Shown here: one piece after another, positions 21,593 through 36,650 of the stretch
How the letters are laid out: every line of letters starts with the position of its first letter
Position numbering within the stretch: the stretch's first letter is position 1
Assembly (NCBI GenBank): GCA_002077065.1
Contig: NAJO01000016.1
Location: forward strand, 868,001-932,000
From: Cryoendolithus antarcticus
Lineage: Eukaryota; Ascomycota; Dothideomycetes; Cladosporiales; Cladosporiaceae
Length of the DNA: 64,000 bases
Reading direction: 5' to 3'
Program-made: the position numbers and the translations under genes
The notes under the pieces: model-generated
Database searches by the model: none
What the model was told of the DNA's origin: nothing
The model's input: the letters and a program-made list of their open reading frames with translations, nothing else

Positions 21593-23170
21593 ATGGCGAA
21601 GGCGAAGGGGAAGGTGAGCAAGACGATACCTGCATTACATGCGAGGGACAAGCCGCGCGGAGACGAGTCCTCTGGTGTCGGGACAGCGATGAAGCGGGCG
21701 GTGGGGACTGGTATCGATGTCCTTACGAGAGCGCGGTCGTCACTAGCTCGATTTCCGACAGGGACCTCACGCGTTGCGCAGCCGGCGACGTTGGGTGCAG
21801 GGAGGAGCATTGGCACGGATAATACTCAGACCGTCACTGACTTTGTCGGGGAGTTGCATGGGCACTTCACTTCCCGCTCTGACGGCCTGTCGGCCGGCTT
21901 TCTAAGAGGACTGTGCGACTCGTACAACGCCGGCACGTTGGATGAGCGTGGATTGTATGTTGGAATTTTGAGGGTGCTGATCAATACGAAGGGGATGCAC
22001 TTGCTTGAGCAATTCAGGGGTTTGCTGCCTGCGAGCTGGAAGGCGACGGATCTAGGCTGGCTGGAATGCGCTGTGGCGGAAGATTGCGCGTGGCAGGCCA
22101 AAGTGGCGGGGATTGTTGCGGGTAGTGGGAGGGTGATTAGTATGCCAAAGGTGAAGGTGGCGAAGGCTGAGGAAGCGGAAACTGTGGCAGATGTCATCGA
22201 GACCGACGAGGAGATCGATGATGAAGGAGTGAAAGTGGAAGCAAAGGCAGTGATCAGGAAGAAGAAGCGGCCGCTGGGTGGCTTCAGAGCGCAGAGCGTG
22301 AGCCATATCGTCGGCATCCTCGAAGAGCCACATCCGGAGCACGTCCAGCAAGCGCCAACTAAGAAGCAGCTTACCGCTCCAAAAGCCACGCCGAAGAAGC
22401 CAGCTCGCCGCGCACCTACCAAAGCCGCCATCGTCACGGCCCAGAACGACCGCTCGCCTTCGAGCATCTCCCCGGTCCCGTCACCCACTCCCTCGCCCCT
22501 ATCAACCAACTCCGATTTCCCGTTCCACCCAACAACAACAACATCGACGCCCTTGCCACCTCCCAAATCGAAGCTCCGCAATATCTCTATCCCTATGGTC
22601 TCAGCTGGCACTGAAACTAGGACTGGCACGAACACAGCTATCGGCAGAATCTTTCCAACCCGCCGCTCCATCCTCTCTGTAGCCAGCAAACCCTACACCC
22701 ACACCCTCTGCGGCGCCACGTTTCCCCATCCCTCTGACGTCCGCCAGCATCATAAAGGCAAAGTGGGCTCGACGTCCTGCTGGGTGAGACACGGCAGTCC
22801 GGTGGGGAGGGACTGGGATGAGGATCCGAATTGTAAAGTCCGTATTGGGACGGGAGATGGGAAAGTGGAGGTTGAAGTTCTTAGAGGAGTGCATGGGGAG
22901 AGGGAGGGACAAGAAGGATTTCGAGGCTACAAGGTGAAAAGCTGGGGTGCTTGGGCTGCGCTGCTTGCTCCGAATGATGATGGAGCCGTCGCAGATGCGA
23001 TTGAGGACGTCGATGCGATGTCTGGGCTGAAAGACAAAGATGGGGCTGAGGATCAAGGAGAGTGCGAAGCACCGGTTGCGAAGAAGAGGAAGGTGGTGAA
23101 GGACGGTGAGGATGCGGTGGGTGCTTACGCGGAGGAGGTTGCTGCGCTGGGGCTGAGGGCGGGGAAGTGA
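21593..23170 (+). CDS. Nuclear-type protein with degenerate C2H2-like motif
   Basis: Single exon, 525 aa. N-terminus basic (MAKAKGKVSKTIPALHARDK). A globular-looking stretch at residues ~80-185 (DFVGELHGHFTSRSDG, GLYVGILRVLINTKGMHLL, GWLECAVAEDCAWQAKV). Then a long basic, Pro/Ser-rich linker (APKATPKKPARRAPTKAA). Around residue 370-395 TLCGATFPHPSDVRQHHKGK carries one Cys and paired His as in a C2H2 finger that lacks its second Cys. It is followed by TSCWVRHG and a GY-rich segment. The tail has a nuclear-localisation motif (VAKKRKVVKDG). A chromatin- or DNA-associated role is plausible, but I do not recognise the family. Confidence 0.72.
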   Translation: MAKAKGKVSKTIPALHARDKPRGDESSGVGTAMKRAVGTGIDVLTRARSSLARFPTGTSRVAQPATLGAGRSIGTDNTQTVTDFVGELHGHFTSRSDGLSAGFLRGLCDSYNAGTLDERGLYVGILRVLINTKGMHLLEQFRGLLPASWKATDLGWLECAVAEDCAWQAKVAGIVAGSGRVISMPKVKVAKAEEAETVADVIETDEEIDDEGVKVEAKAVIRKKKRPLGGFRAQSVSHIVGILEEPHPEHVQQAPTKKQLTAPKATPKKPARRAPTKAAIVTAQNDRSPSSISPVPSPTPSPLSTNSDFPFHPTTTTSTPLPPPKSKLRNISIPMVSAGTETRTGTNTAIGRIFPTRRSILSVASKPYTHTLCGATFPHPSDVRQHHKGKVGSTSCWVRHGSPVGRDWDEDPNCKVRIGTGDGKVEVEVLRGVHGEREGQEGFRGYKVKSWGAWAALLAPNDDGAVADAIEDVDAMSGLKDKDGAEDQGECEAPVAKKRKVVKDGEDAVGAYAEEVAALGLRAGK

Positions 23171-23706
23171 GGTCTGAGCTTGGGCTCTCTCGGTGGCCGT
23201 GGAATAGGAGGTGGAGTTGCGGGTTGTTGTGCGCTACCTCAAGGCTACACTGGTGGATATGGAGAGACCGCGCGGTCTTTTGGAGCGTGGCCGGCAAGTT
23301 GCACGGGCAGAGCACTACTGTAATTTCGGGGTCAAGACATGTTCGCGCAATGGTACTTGGCCCGAAGCTTTAGTTCATGGGAGATGTACGACTCCGCCGA
23401 AGCGTAGACCAGAGATGGGGACAACGATTGTTGCAGATCAAAAAGGGGATATTGCACAGTGTAACGTGAGAGGTCATGCGACACATCAAAGCTTGGGTGA
23501 CTGTTACATACACCCATTCCTCTGTCTAAACGCAGGGCTTTCCCCTAGTGTGTTGCCACAGTAGGTCTCTTTCCCTCATCAAGCGTCTCAGGCGTCGTAG
23601 CGATGATGAACGCAAACATGTCTTCTCCTACTGCGTAGCATATGCTTCTAGTTTTCGCTACCGGCCACTTGACGCAGCCAATAGCCAGAATGACGACAAG
23701 CAACGT
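23171..23706. other. Intergenic between convergent genes
   Basis: 0.54 kb of 3' flanks of two convergent genes. No supported feature. Confidence 0.45.
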
Positions 23707-24764
23707 CTACCAGTTAGTCTCAGGGGCAGCCAGCTTCGAGTCAGCATTCTCTCCAGTCCACCCAGCGTTCCCAGCCTCAGCCGGCGCAGAGCTAGCAGCC
23801 CAGTCCGCACCATCAGCGTCCCACGAGCTGGCAGCAGGCGCACCAGCAGTGTTGGACGCAGCCGCGAACGCACCCGCAGTACCGCCGCTGACCTCCCACT
23901 CATTGTTGAAGCCGCTCTCGACAGCGCCGGGGCCGACCTCGTCGACACCAGGAGCCTTGGCCTCGTCGGCGTTGCCGTCCTTGTTCTCCTCCGCTTCCGG
24001 GTCGCGGTAGAAGTACAAATCAGTCATGACGTCCCACTCAGCCTCACGGGAAGCGAGGGTGCCGCGGAGGCGGAGCACCTCACGAGCGAGCATCCACCAG
24101 ATCAGACCGATGGCGTGGCGGCCCTTGTTGTTGGTAGGGATGGCAACATCGACGTACTCGGTTGGGGAGTCGGAGTCGCAGAGAGCGATGACGGGGATGT
24201 TGACGTACGAGGCCTCCTTGATGGCTTGAGCGTCGGTGCGGGGGTCGGTGACGATGATCAAGCGGGGCTCTTTGAAGGAGCGTGTGATGTAGTTGGTGAA
24301 GTTACCGGGGGTGAAGCGACCGGCGATGGCGACGGCACCGGTGTGGGCGGCGAACTTGAGGACGGCACGCTGGCCGTAGGGACGAGCGGAGATGACGCAG
24401 ATGTCCGCTGGGTTGTCGATGGTCACGATGATGCGGGCAGCGAGGACGATCTTCTCCCTGTATTCAAGTCAGTATGTGTGGGATGAAGTCTTGGCACATC
24501 GAGTGGTGCTGCACGCGTCGTTCGCAATGCGCCGAAGTAGGCGCACGCTCTTGTACGCCAACATGATACTCGAACGAAGCTCTCATTGACTTACCAAGTC
24601 TTGCCGATGTTGATCACATTGATACCATCAGCCCTCGTCTTCCAGAGGTAAGGCTCCATATGGACCTGCATGTTCTTGCTGCCGAGATGGCACTGGGCGG
24701 CCAGCAGCATCTCGATATCCTGTTGAGTGGCATTGAAAGCCGCGGGCAGGTTCTTGGCGGCCAT
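23707..24764 (-). CDS. RPS0: 40S ribosomal protein S0 (uS2)
   Basis: Two exons, 24764..24595 and 24457..23707; 306 aa. The 136-137 nt intron (GTAAGT...ATACAG) splits the Trp codon of GKTW|EK. The sequence shows the RPSA/S0 signatures [38 protein letters not shown] and [20 protein letters not shown], then [17 protein letters not shown]. It ends in an acidic, Ala/Trp-rich tail ([18 protein letters not shown]) typical of eukaryotic S0/laminin-receptor proteins. Structural component of the small cytosolic ribosomal subunit, needed for 20S pre-rRNA maturation. An intron in the 5' part is usual for fungal ribosomal protein genes. Transcribed divergently from the mitochondrial uS15 gene, 231 bp away. 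Confidence 0.96.
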
Positions 24765-24995
24765 GTTTGCGGTGTTGTGTCGTGAAGAAGTATTCGCCTT
24801 GGAGAAGAGATGTGGTATTCTGTCGTGCGAGTGTAGTGGGATAATTTCGATTCGAGGTCGGCGGTTGCGATTCCCAAGCCCGAGGTGCGTCGCGCTAAGC
24901 TCGATTGAGTATGTCTGCTCCTGGTCTTGGCTCTCCCGAAGACAACGTGAGAGCACGCGAGTCTAAAGGTGTTAGAGTGCAGCATCATCAGCACA
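24765..24995. promoter_or_regulatory. Shared divergent promoter, RPS0 / mitochondrial uS15m
   Basis: Only 231 bp separate the start codons of a cytosolic and a mitochondrial ribosomal protein gene, so both promoters and 5' leaders must overlap here. No obvious TATA box is seen. The assignment rests on gene positions. Confidence 0.6.
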
Positions 24996-26033
24996 ATGCC
25001 GCCTCGAATACCCCTCTTCCAATGCCTTCGGGCACCCGCTGGTCAGCAGACGAGCGTCACATCTGCACATCACCTTCTGCCGGGACAAACGACATCGTCA
25101 TGGTCCCCTTCACGCTCCATCGCCAACGTGTATGCTCGAGATGCATCGACGGCAGCCCAGCGACGGAAGCATCGCGATCCATACGCGATTGCACAGGCAA
25201 AGGCGAAGAAGGCCGCGAATCTGAGTCGGCAAGCTGTGCTGAAGCAAGAACGAGCTGGATCCTTGGGCGATCCGATACGGGGAGTTGAGACTCCTTTCTT
25301 GCAATCATTCGACACTGCAGCACTCCCTGCAAATTCAGCGGCATCATCAAGTCCGGTACGCGATGGTGCGGCAGCGGGCCAGCCCCAGGCACGTCCACTC
25401 AACTTCTATCTCGACAGCAGAGAACTCGACAAGGGCGTAAAGCACAGCAGCTGGTTATTGTCACGAGTGGAGTCAGAGTCAAAAGCCGTGGAATCGACAT
25501 TCGAAGACTACGACACAGGAAGATCGTCGAAGGAGGACGAAGGGAAGCGAACACAAGAGGAGCGGGCTACCGCTGCAGAGGCACTGCAACGAATAGCCTC
25601 ACTGGAAATCGGCAGCTCGAAAGATCGCCTACGAGTGAACAAGCAACGTTGCATCGAGACCTTCGGCCGACACAGCACAGACAGTATCCTACCACCGAAA
25701 CCTCCAGGCGCTCACCCCGCACCACCGATGGAGAAGAAGGAACGAGCAGGACCAGACACCGGCAGCTCTGAAGTGCAGGTCGCGATCTTGACCGCCAAGA
25801 TCAGGACGTTGGCTGAGTTTGTGGCAACGCGAGGGAGGACTGACAGGGTCAACCAGCGGAACCTGAGGTTACTAGTTCACAGGCGGCAGAAGCTGCTGCA
25901 GTACGTGAGGAGGAAGGAACGGGGAGGGCCCAGATGGCAGAACTTGATAGAGACCCTGGGGTTGACTGAGGGGACTTGGAGAGGAGAAATCACGCTGGGA
26001 AGGCCAGATATGATACCTGTCGTTGCTACTTGA
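24996..26033 (+). CDS. MRPS28: Mitochondrial small-subunit ribosomal protein uS15m
   Basis: Single exon, 345 aa from MPPRIPLFQCLRAPAG. The N-terminus is Arg/Ser-rich without acidic residues, as expected for mitochondrial import. The uS15 core lies at residues ~240-330. GPDTGSSEVQVAILTAKIRT and NLRLLVHRRQKLLQYVRRKE match the conserved S15 helices that bind 16S-type rRNA, including the LVxxRxxLLxYLRR motif. Fungal mitochondrial S15 proteins carry the long N-terminal extension seen here. It acts in the mitochondrial ribosome. The ATG at 24996 is the first in frame. Confidence 0.92.
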   Translation: MPPRIPLFQCLRAPAGQQTSVTSAHHLLPGQTTSSWSPSRSIANVYARDASTAAQRRKHRDPYAIAQAKAKKAANLSRQAVLKQERAGSLGDPIRGVETPFLQSFDTAALPANSAASSSPVRDGAAAGQPQARPLNFYLDSRELDKGVKHSSWLLSRVESESKAVESTFEDYDTGRSSKEDEGKRTQEERATAAEALQRIASLEIGSSKDRLRVNKQRCIETFGRHSTDSILPPKPPGAHPAPPMEKKERAGPDTGSSEVQVAILTAKIRTLAEFVATRGRTDRVNQRNLRLLVHRRQKLLQYVRRKERGGPRWQNLIETLGLTEGTWRGEITLGRPDMIPVVAT

Positions 26034-31249
<5,216 letters not shown>

Positions 31250-31459
31250 CGTGTTGATGGTGTGATCTCGACATGAGAAGTGTGCACTGGAAGCGCAGAT
31301 GGAGATGTTCCAAACATGCAAGGGACACCGGCATGAAAACATGGGGTACAGAATGCGTTTCCGGGCTCGTGACTGAACACATCTTGCGCAGCTTGGGTCC
31401 AAGACTCAGATCACTGGCATTGAGATCAAACGGGAACGTCTCACCACAAGCATACGGTC

Positions 31460-31977
31460 ATGTTGGGCCGACTTGGAGCCCTGCTGCTGCGCCTAGTCTG
31501 CGTCTCACCGGCACTAGCTCCCTCTCCACCGAGCCTCGAGACCTACCGAGAGGTGCGCTATCCTGCCGGCGTCCTTCCGGAGACCGACAACTGACACTTC
31601 AGACCTCTCTCCACCCTCGTCAATACAACCAGTGCTTCTCCCGCCTCTACGCCACCATCCCCAACAATCCATATAGTCCCTTCGCCTACTACAAAGTCTT
31701 CCACGGCTTCAACACGACTCTGAACTTCGTCAATCCGGGCAACAAGAACCCCCGCGTCATCCTCAACCTCGACGGCAGCTTGCAGATTTGCGCGGCTGCG
31801 CAGCAGTGTGTGCAAGCTGCGAAGAACCAAGGCGGTGGGTATTCGAGTGTAGACATGCACTATAGGACTTCGACGGAGGTGTATGAGTGTGTGATGTATT
31901 ATGGCGCGAATCGGGATGAAACGTATTGGGATGTGGTGGGAGGGGATGTAGAGGAGGGGTATGGGTATAGTACATGA
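31460..31977 (+). CDS. Small secreted protein, unknown function
   Basis: Two exons, 31460..31552 and 31603..31977; 155 aa. The 50-nt intron (donor GTGCGC, AACTGACAC branch, TTCAG acceptor) is phase 0 and removes a stop that would otherwise end exon 1. N-terminus MLGRLGALLLRLVCVSPALA is a signal peptide. The mature part is rich in Tyr/Asn/Gly (NNPYSPFAYYKVFHGFN, RVILNLDGSLQICAAAQQCV) with four cysteines, and ends acidic (DVVGGDVEEGYGYST). Size, secretion and even Cys number fit effector-like small secreted proteins, but I do not know this family. It follows AROM by 210 bp and is convergent with the monooxygenase gene. Confidence 0.65.
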
Positions 31978-32112
31978 GGTGGTGGAGCACTGGTGAAGGC
32001 TGTGTGCCGCAACCCACGGGCCTGCCCATGAGCTGGAGGTTTGTTGACACTCAAATTCAGTATCGGCTTGCCTCGCAGCGAAAGATCGACCACTCATGCT
32101 ACTATATGTCCA

Positions 32113-33315
32113 CTATGCCGCTGTCGGTGCCGCGACGCTGTTGCCTGTAGCATGCCCATTCCCATTAGCATGTTCGCTTCCGTTCGCGATGCCATTCCCA
32201 TTCGCATTGGTAGCTCCGTTGACACTTTCCTCCCTCTGCTTGATCCCTGCCCGAACACGCGGCAAGATGTGTCGCCCATAGTCAATGGCATCATTCAGAT
32301 TATCATACCCACGGATGGAGATGAGATCGCATCCGAGATCCACGTAGTCCAGGATAGACTCCGCAACCACGTCCCAGGATCCAACAAGCGCCGTCGAGGC
32401 TCCGCGAGCATTTGTCGCAGTCACAGTGGGGTACCATAAAGCACGGTCCTGTACCTTGCCTTTCTCAGCGATCTCGAGCAGGCGCTTCGAGCCCTCATTC
32501 TGAGGCGTAACGCCAGCTTGTACCGGTCTTCCTCGTGGATCGGAAGAGTTGCCTCTGAGCGCAGCCAGTGTCTTGTGTGCCTTGACCCACGCGAGGTCAT
32601 CAGTCTCTGCTACGATAGGTCTGAACGTCACCCAGATCCTTGGCCACTCGTTGCGGGGTCGACCAGCTTTCTCGGCCTCGCCGTAGATGCGGTCAATCTG
32701 CTGCTTCGTCTCCTTCAAAGGCTCGCCCCACAGGCCGAAGATGTCGCCCAGCGAGCCACCGACACGGTACGCTTCGTCTGAGCTGCCACCGACTGAGATG
32801 GGAATCGACGAGCCGTTCACTGGCTTTACACGAGAGGCGAAGTTCTTGAACTGGTAGTGCTCGCCCTCCCAGTCGAAAGCCTCGGTGGAAGCCCAAGCAC
32901 GTTTCAGGATCTTGATGTACTCCTCTAGTCTGGAATAGCGCTTGTCTTTGACCAGAAGGTCGCCCTCGCGTGCTTGGTCCTGATCGCTGCCTCCAGCGAT
33001 AAAGTGGACTACCGCGCGACCCCTGCTGAGCTGATCAAGGGTCGCAAGGGCTTTGGCGGCGACTGTGGGATACATAGTATTTGGCCGCAGAGCCACGATA
33101 ACTTGCAATTTCTTGGTGTGCGCCGCAATATGCGCTGCTTGGGTGAAGGGATCAAATCCGCCCGAATCATAGGGCTGCAGCGTGTAGTTGATGTCGTAAT
33201 CATCGAGGTTCCTGGCATATCGCGCCAGATAGTCGGGATCTATTGGTGCGCCTGGGATTGGGTTGAGCTCTGTGGACGCATTTGGAAACGCGAGGGAGAT
33301 GAACTCGACAGGCAT
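32113..33315 (-). CDS. FMNH2-dependent alkanesulfonate monooxygenase-like (SsuD family)
   Basis: Single exon, 400 aa. Luciferase-like TIM-barrel protein. PYDSGGFDPFTQAAHIAAHT, LQVIVALRPNTMYPTVAAKA and LDQLSRGRAVVHFIAGGSDQ match SsuD-type desulfonating monooxygenases, as do PISVGGSSDEAYRVGG and the late LVGSWDVVAESILDYVDLGC. SsuD enzymes oxidise alkanesulfonates to aldehyde and sulfite with FMNH2 from a partner reductase, supplying sulfur. No reductase is adjacent here. The last 30 residues are a low-complexity NG-rich tail (NGNGIANG, HANGNGHATGN), unusual for the family and probably disordered. No targeting signal at the N-terminus (MPVEFISLAFPN). Confidence 0.88.
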   Translation of the reverse strand: MPVEFISLAFPNASTELNPIPGAPIDPDYLARYARNLDDYDINYTLQPYDSGGFDPFTQAAHIAAHTKKLQVIVALRPNTMYPTVAAKALATLDQLSRGRAVVHFIAGGSDQDQAREGDLLVKDKRYSRLEEYIKILKRAWASTEAFDWEGEHYQFKNFASRVKPVNGSSIPISVGGSSDEAYRVGGSLGDIFGLWGEPLKETKQQIDRIYGEAEKAGRPRNEWPRIWVTFRPIVAETDDLAWVKAHKTLAALRGNSSDPRGRPVQAGVTPQNEGSKRLLEIAEKGKVQDRALWYPTVTATNARGASTALVGSWDVVAESILDYVDLGCDLISIRGYDNLNDAIDYGRHILPRVRAGIKQREESVNGATNANGNGIANGSEHANGNGHATGNSVAAPTAA

Positions 33316-34225
33316 CTTCGCAAGCCGCTGTAAATGCAGTTTCGAAGGAGTGGAACAGAAAGTATGGGTGTCGAGAGATTAGGAGAGTGGCTGAAATCTT
33401 CACTCAAACTCGCACTTCTTACCTCTGCGTTCGTGGCCGGAGCTGTTGTATGGCGATGGCAAGCTTGTCGAGCACGCCATTTGATAATGCAGCCGATGCT
33501 CGGAGTGCTTACATATCGCTCTGAAGATACTGCGCGGCGATCTACCACCGCGAGCGCAGATGTAGACCTTCGCAATGTCTTTGTGGCATGCTCTGGTGGT
33601 GTGTCGTGAACATCGATACACTCAGCTCTTTGGCGGACGTCGAGCCGAAGACGGGAATTGGGCGGATGCCTCTTGCTCACGCGTCGAAGCAATATATCAA
33701 CTTTAAGACCTCCCCTCATCCACACGTCCATTCAAGTGACAGCCTGGTAGCTCCAAAGATGCAGCGTTTGACAGTTGTTTGATAACTAATAGTCTCAGGA
33801 AGCAATGACGCTTTCTCGCCTCGCAGAAGCCTTGCAACAGCAGGTGGACCGTGCATGTCAGGGCCTTTGAGTCTTGCGCAACCCCCTCCCGGACGATCTG
33901 GAGGCACGAGAAATGTAGCATATGCATCTACGTCTCGCTTCACACCTGCCACCCAATACAACGGAGTTGCTGATCCACGAGGGTATGGTAAGTGGCGTCG
34001 TCACTATTGTCCGTCGATCGGAAGAGTGCCGATGAGGTCTTGACTACCTAGTACCACCGATACGCACAGCACGGCATTGGTAGCAGCTGCTTATCTCTCT
34101 ACAGGACCACACACGTGAGGCACATTCTCTCGACTTCTCTCAGCAGTCATCACTGCTGGATCAATATTCACAAGAGTCAAGCGCCGCCGAGCTTACCACG
34201 ATCAAATCCCATGCACACATCATAA
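33316..34225. other. Intergenic, nothing supported
   Basis: 0.9 kb. Short overlapping frames only; no signal peptide, motif or splice pattern that I would defend. Confidence 0.4.
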
Positions 34226-34640
34226 TCACAGGCTCCGCACAAGCAGCGCCGCCAACACAGCCCATAGCGCCCAGCTCCCATTGCCCACTCCGAGTCCGTG
34301 CCCATCTGAAGTCGCCGCCTTGTTGCATGTAGCGATAGACGGCCTACTAGTCGAGTTTGCCGCCATCATTGCGCAGGAGCCGAAGGTGGAGCTGCTAATC
34401 GGCTGGCAGTACTGGAGGCAGCTATTGTAGGCCATGACAGGGCCGGAGCAGCACTGAGAAAGAGTCTGCCAGGGACTTTCCGAAGGAAACGGCACGCCGC
34501 AGAGCGCTGTGCTGCTGTCGTAAAAGAGGCCGGGGATGTCGCTTTCGGCAAGTGCGCTGGCAGGGCAGCTCGCTAAGTACTTATCAGTGGTGAAGGTAGT
34601 AAGGTTGAGTGGGTCAGATCGTACTGCTGTTGCGTGCCAT
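34226..34640 (-). CDS. Small Cys-rich, probably GPI-anchored protein (copy A, intact)
   Basis: Best model: tiny exon 1 34640..34625 and exon 2 34572..34226, with a 52-nt intron (GTACGA...ACTTAG) in phase 1; about 120 aa. The body has a CC...YNxCLxYCxP pattern (LSQCCSGPVMAYNSCLQYCQ) and further Cys (SCPAS, TALCGV, SCAMM, ATCNK). The hydrophobic C-terminus (ALWAVLAALLV) after a small-residue stretch is a likely GPI-anchor signal. A conventional N-terminal signal peptide is missing from this model (MARNS...), so the real first exon may lie further upstream. A paralogue with the same intron position and phase lies 0.5 kb away at 35133-35571. Similar secreted Cys-rich proteins are common in ascomycetes; function unknown. 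Confidence 0.5.
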
Positions 34641-35132
34641 GGTGATCCGACTCTGTGTGAAAGCTAGAAGTCACGGATGTGTACGTTTGCAGAAGACGGT
34701 GGCGGTATCGTCGTAGTGCGATTTCCCAAGCAATGTACCAGGCGCCCGTCGCGATAGTCACAGGTTGAAAACTAACACGCGGCAGCGTGAACAAAGCAAA
34801 TGATCTCATCACATTCATGTACCATTGGATCGTCGTGCCAACTGTTACAGCGCATATCGCGCCTCATCCTTCGCACAACTCTAGCGACTCTAGCGGAAAC
34901 CTTCGGCGTGGCAAAGTCAAGTCAGGACTGGGCTGGTCCGTACCTAAACACCAAAACTGCACATCGCAGGATTAAAATTGCTGGCTAACAGACCCTACGG
35001 TCTACACAAACTTGCCAATACGCGAAAATCTCGCATGGAGGCTCCCAAAAACTATCTGGTCAACGCCTTCTCGAACCGACCCCCAAGCCTCCTCTGTCTC
35101 TCAGCGGCACCTGTCGTCATCTGCCGCGGATG
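34641..35132. other. Spacer between duplicated Cys-rich genes
   Basis: 0.49 kb. No gene supported. A missing upstream exon for copy A could lie here, but none with a good signal peptide and donor was found. Confidence 0.3.
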
Positions 35133-35571
35133 CTACCTTCGCAGATGGAAGATATGAGCCAACACCAATAGCAGAAGAAGACCACTTCCCTCCGCTCGAA
35201 GACTTCCAGCAGCGTTGGGTCGCCTCGTGTTACAGGTGACCCCGAACCCTGTAATTAGGGCCATTCCTGGTGACTTCCATCGCGCATCTCGACATCGGGG
35301 AAGTTGAGTTGGAGATCGGGCGACAGTATTGAAAGCAGCCGTTGTACACCGAAAGTGGCCCTGCGCAACAGCGCTCAAGCAGAGGCGAAGGCTGCCCAGT
35401 GATGGACATGCCACAAAGATATTCGTCCGTTTCATCGAACCATGGCGGGCGGTCTCCCGGGTCTACGAAAGTACTGAAGCAATTCGCTGCCAATTGTCAG
35501 TCCAGCGAGCAGCGCGATCGGTGAATAGGGATACTGTAGTTCCTCTGAAATTGACCAAGTCGTTGAGCCAT
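35133..35571 (-). pseudogene. Frameshifted paralogue of the Cys-rich protein (copy B)
   Basis: Exon 1 35571..35535 (MAQRLGQFQRNY) and a 48-nt intron (GTATCC...CTGAC...GGCAG) join in phase 1, exactly as in copy A, to sequence with LLERCCAGPLSVYNGCFQYC, the same CC...YNxCxxYC pattern. The frame then ends at ..RVRGHL. In the next frame the family's C-terminal part continues: VTCNTRRPNAAG aligns with copy A's ATCNKAATSDG, and GSGLLLLLVLAHIF matches its hydrophobic GPI-type tail, with a stop at 35133. A single-base indel at about 35240-35270 therefore disrupts an otherwise complete copy. No intron in this short interval explains it. Confidence 0.6.
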
Positions 35572-36650
35572 TCTGCTCGGCTTGGGTCTCCGTTCGTACT
35601 GCCTCGACATTCGTCGCGAGCGGTGTCACTACTTCGTGAGATGGATTGTTTGACGAGACGGTGCCTAAAGGAAGCTCCCTCGAGAAGATGGACGAGTGAT
35701 TACTTAGTCTTCTATGCGCCGACCGGAATGACTGCTTCGCCGCTCGATTGCACCGTCGCCAAGCATGCTTGCCGCCCGTGAAGGCCAAGCTACACTCGCG
35801 CTGCTACCAAATACCTCAACTAACGTGCGCGAAAGGCGTAGTACGCAATCACATTACCTGGGTTCTCATCAAGCAGAAACAAACTGGTCTTCGGCGGTTG
35901 TGTAACCGCTTTGGTTGACAGAGATTCCCGTACCTGCAGTAGCGCCTTGGCGAAGTGCTGCATCGATGGATCTGACTCCTCACCTCTCATATACAAATAC
36001 CTGGTCTTGTATCCGAAGCCAGCGACACCTACCATGCCGCAGCCAGTCTTCGCGCGGACCCAGCGTGCTCTTCACATCTGGCCTGGCATTCGCCCCTGCT
36101 GCGCAGAATGAGGATTTCGGCTTGATTGAGCGCCGATTTAAAGCTGATGCTGTCCCTCGTCTCCCTCGTCTACGATGAAGCTCACGAACAGCCTCTACTG
36201 TCTGACACGGCATGCAATACCGCTGCGCAACTAGACAAGCTACCGCAAGGCCTTGTACTGGTCATCTCCCAAAGAACAGCCTTATGAGCGTGCCGGCTCG
36301 AGGGGCGAGGCGCGAAGCGATTCAAGAGTACTTGATCGCCGTGTCGAGATCTAGTTACTTTGGCCTACGCCTATGACCTTACTCTGTCGCACTAGCTGGG
36401 AACTACTATACATGCCCCCTCAAAGATCACGTCGAGGTTCGTGGAAGCATGGACTACTGTGCTCTACTTCGTCTCCGCATGGCCAGACTTCGTTTACACC
36501 GTGTGATAGGGCTGTATGCGCTGGCGTAGCCAAACAAGGTAGGCTACAAGAGATTGCTGCGTGTATTTGTTCGAGTAAAGTGCCATGCTTTGTCCTACAC
36601 TACACATACATTACTGTTCTCGGTTCTAGTAAGCAGCGTAGCGAATCGTC
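35572..36650. other. Intergenic, possible coding fragment near 35820-36035
   Basis: 1.1 kb. A minus frame at 36035..35820 reads DPSMQHFAKALLQVRESLST and PPKTSLFLLDENPGNVIAYY, which looks protein-like but has no supported start or partner exon. The rest shows nothing. Confidence 0.3.

Noticed and set aside
21304..21822. Plus frame with a hydrophobic helix before the zinc-finger-like gene
   Set aside because: Overlaps the better gene out of frame and its second half is low-quality sequence; treated as chance or an upstream ORF.
31273..31459. Upstream part of the 234-codon frame containing the small secreted protein
   Set aside because: No signal peptide or pattern. The spliced model starting at 31460 gives a proper signal peptide.
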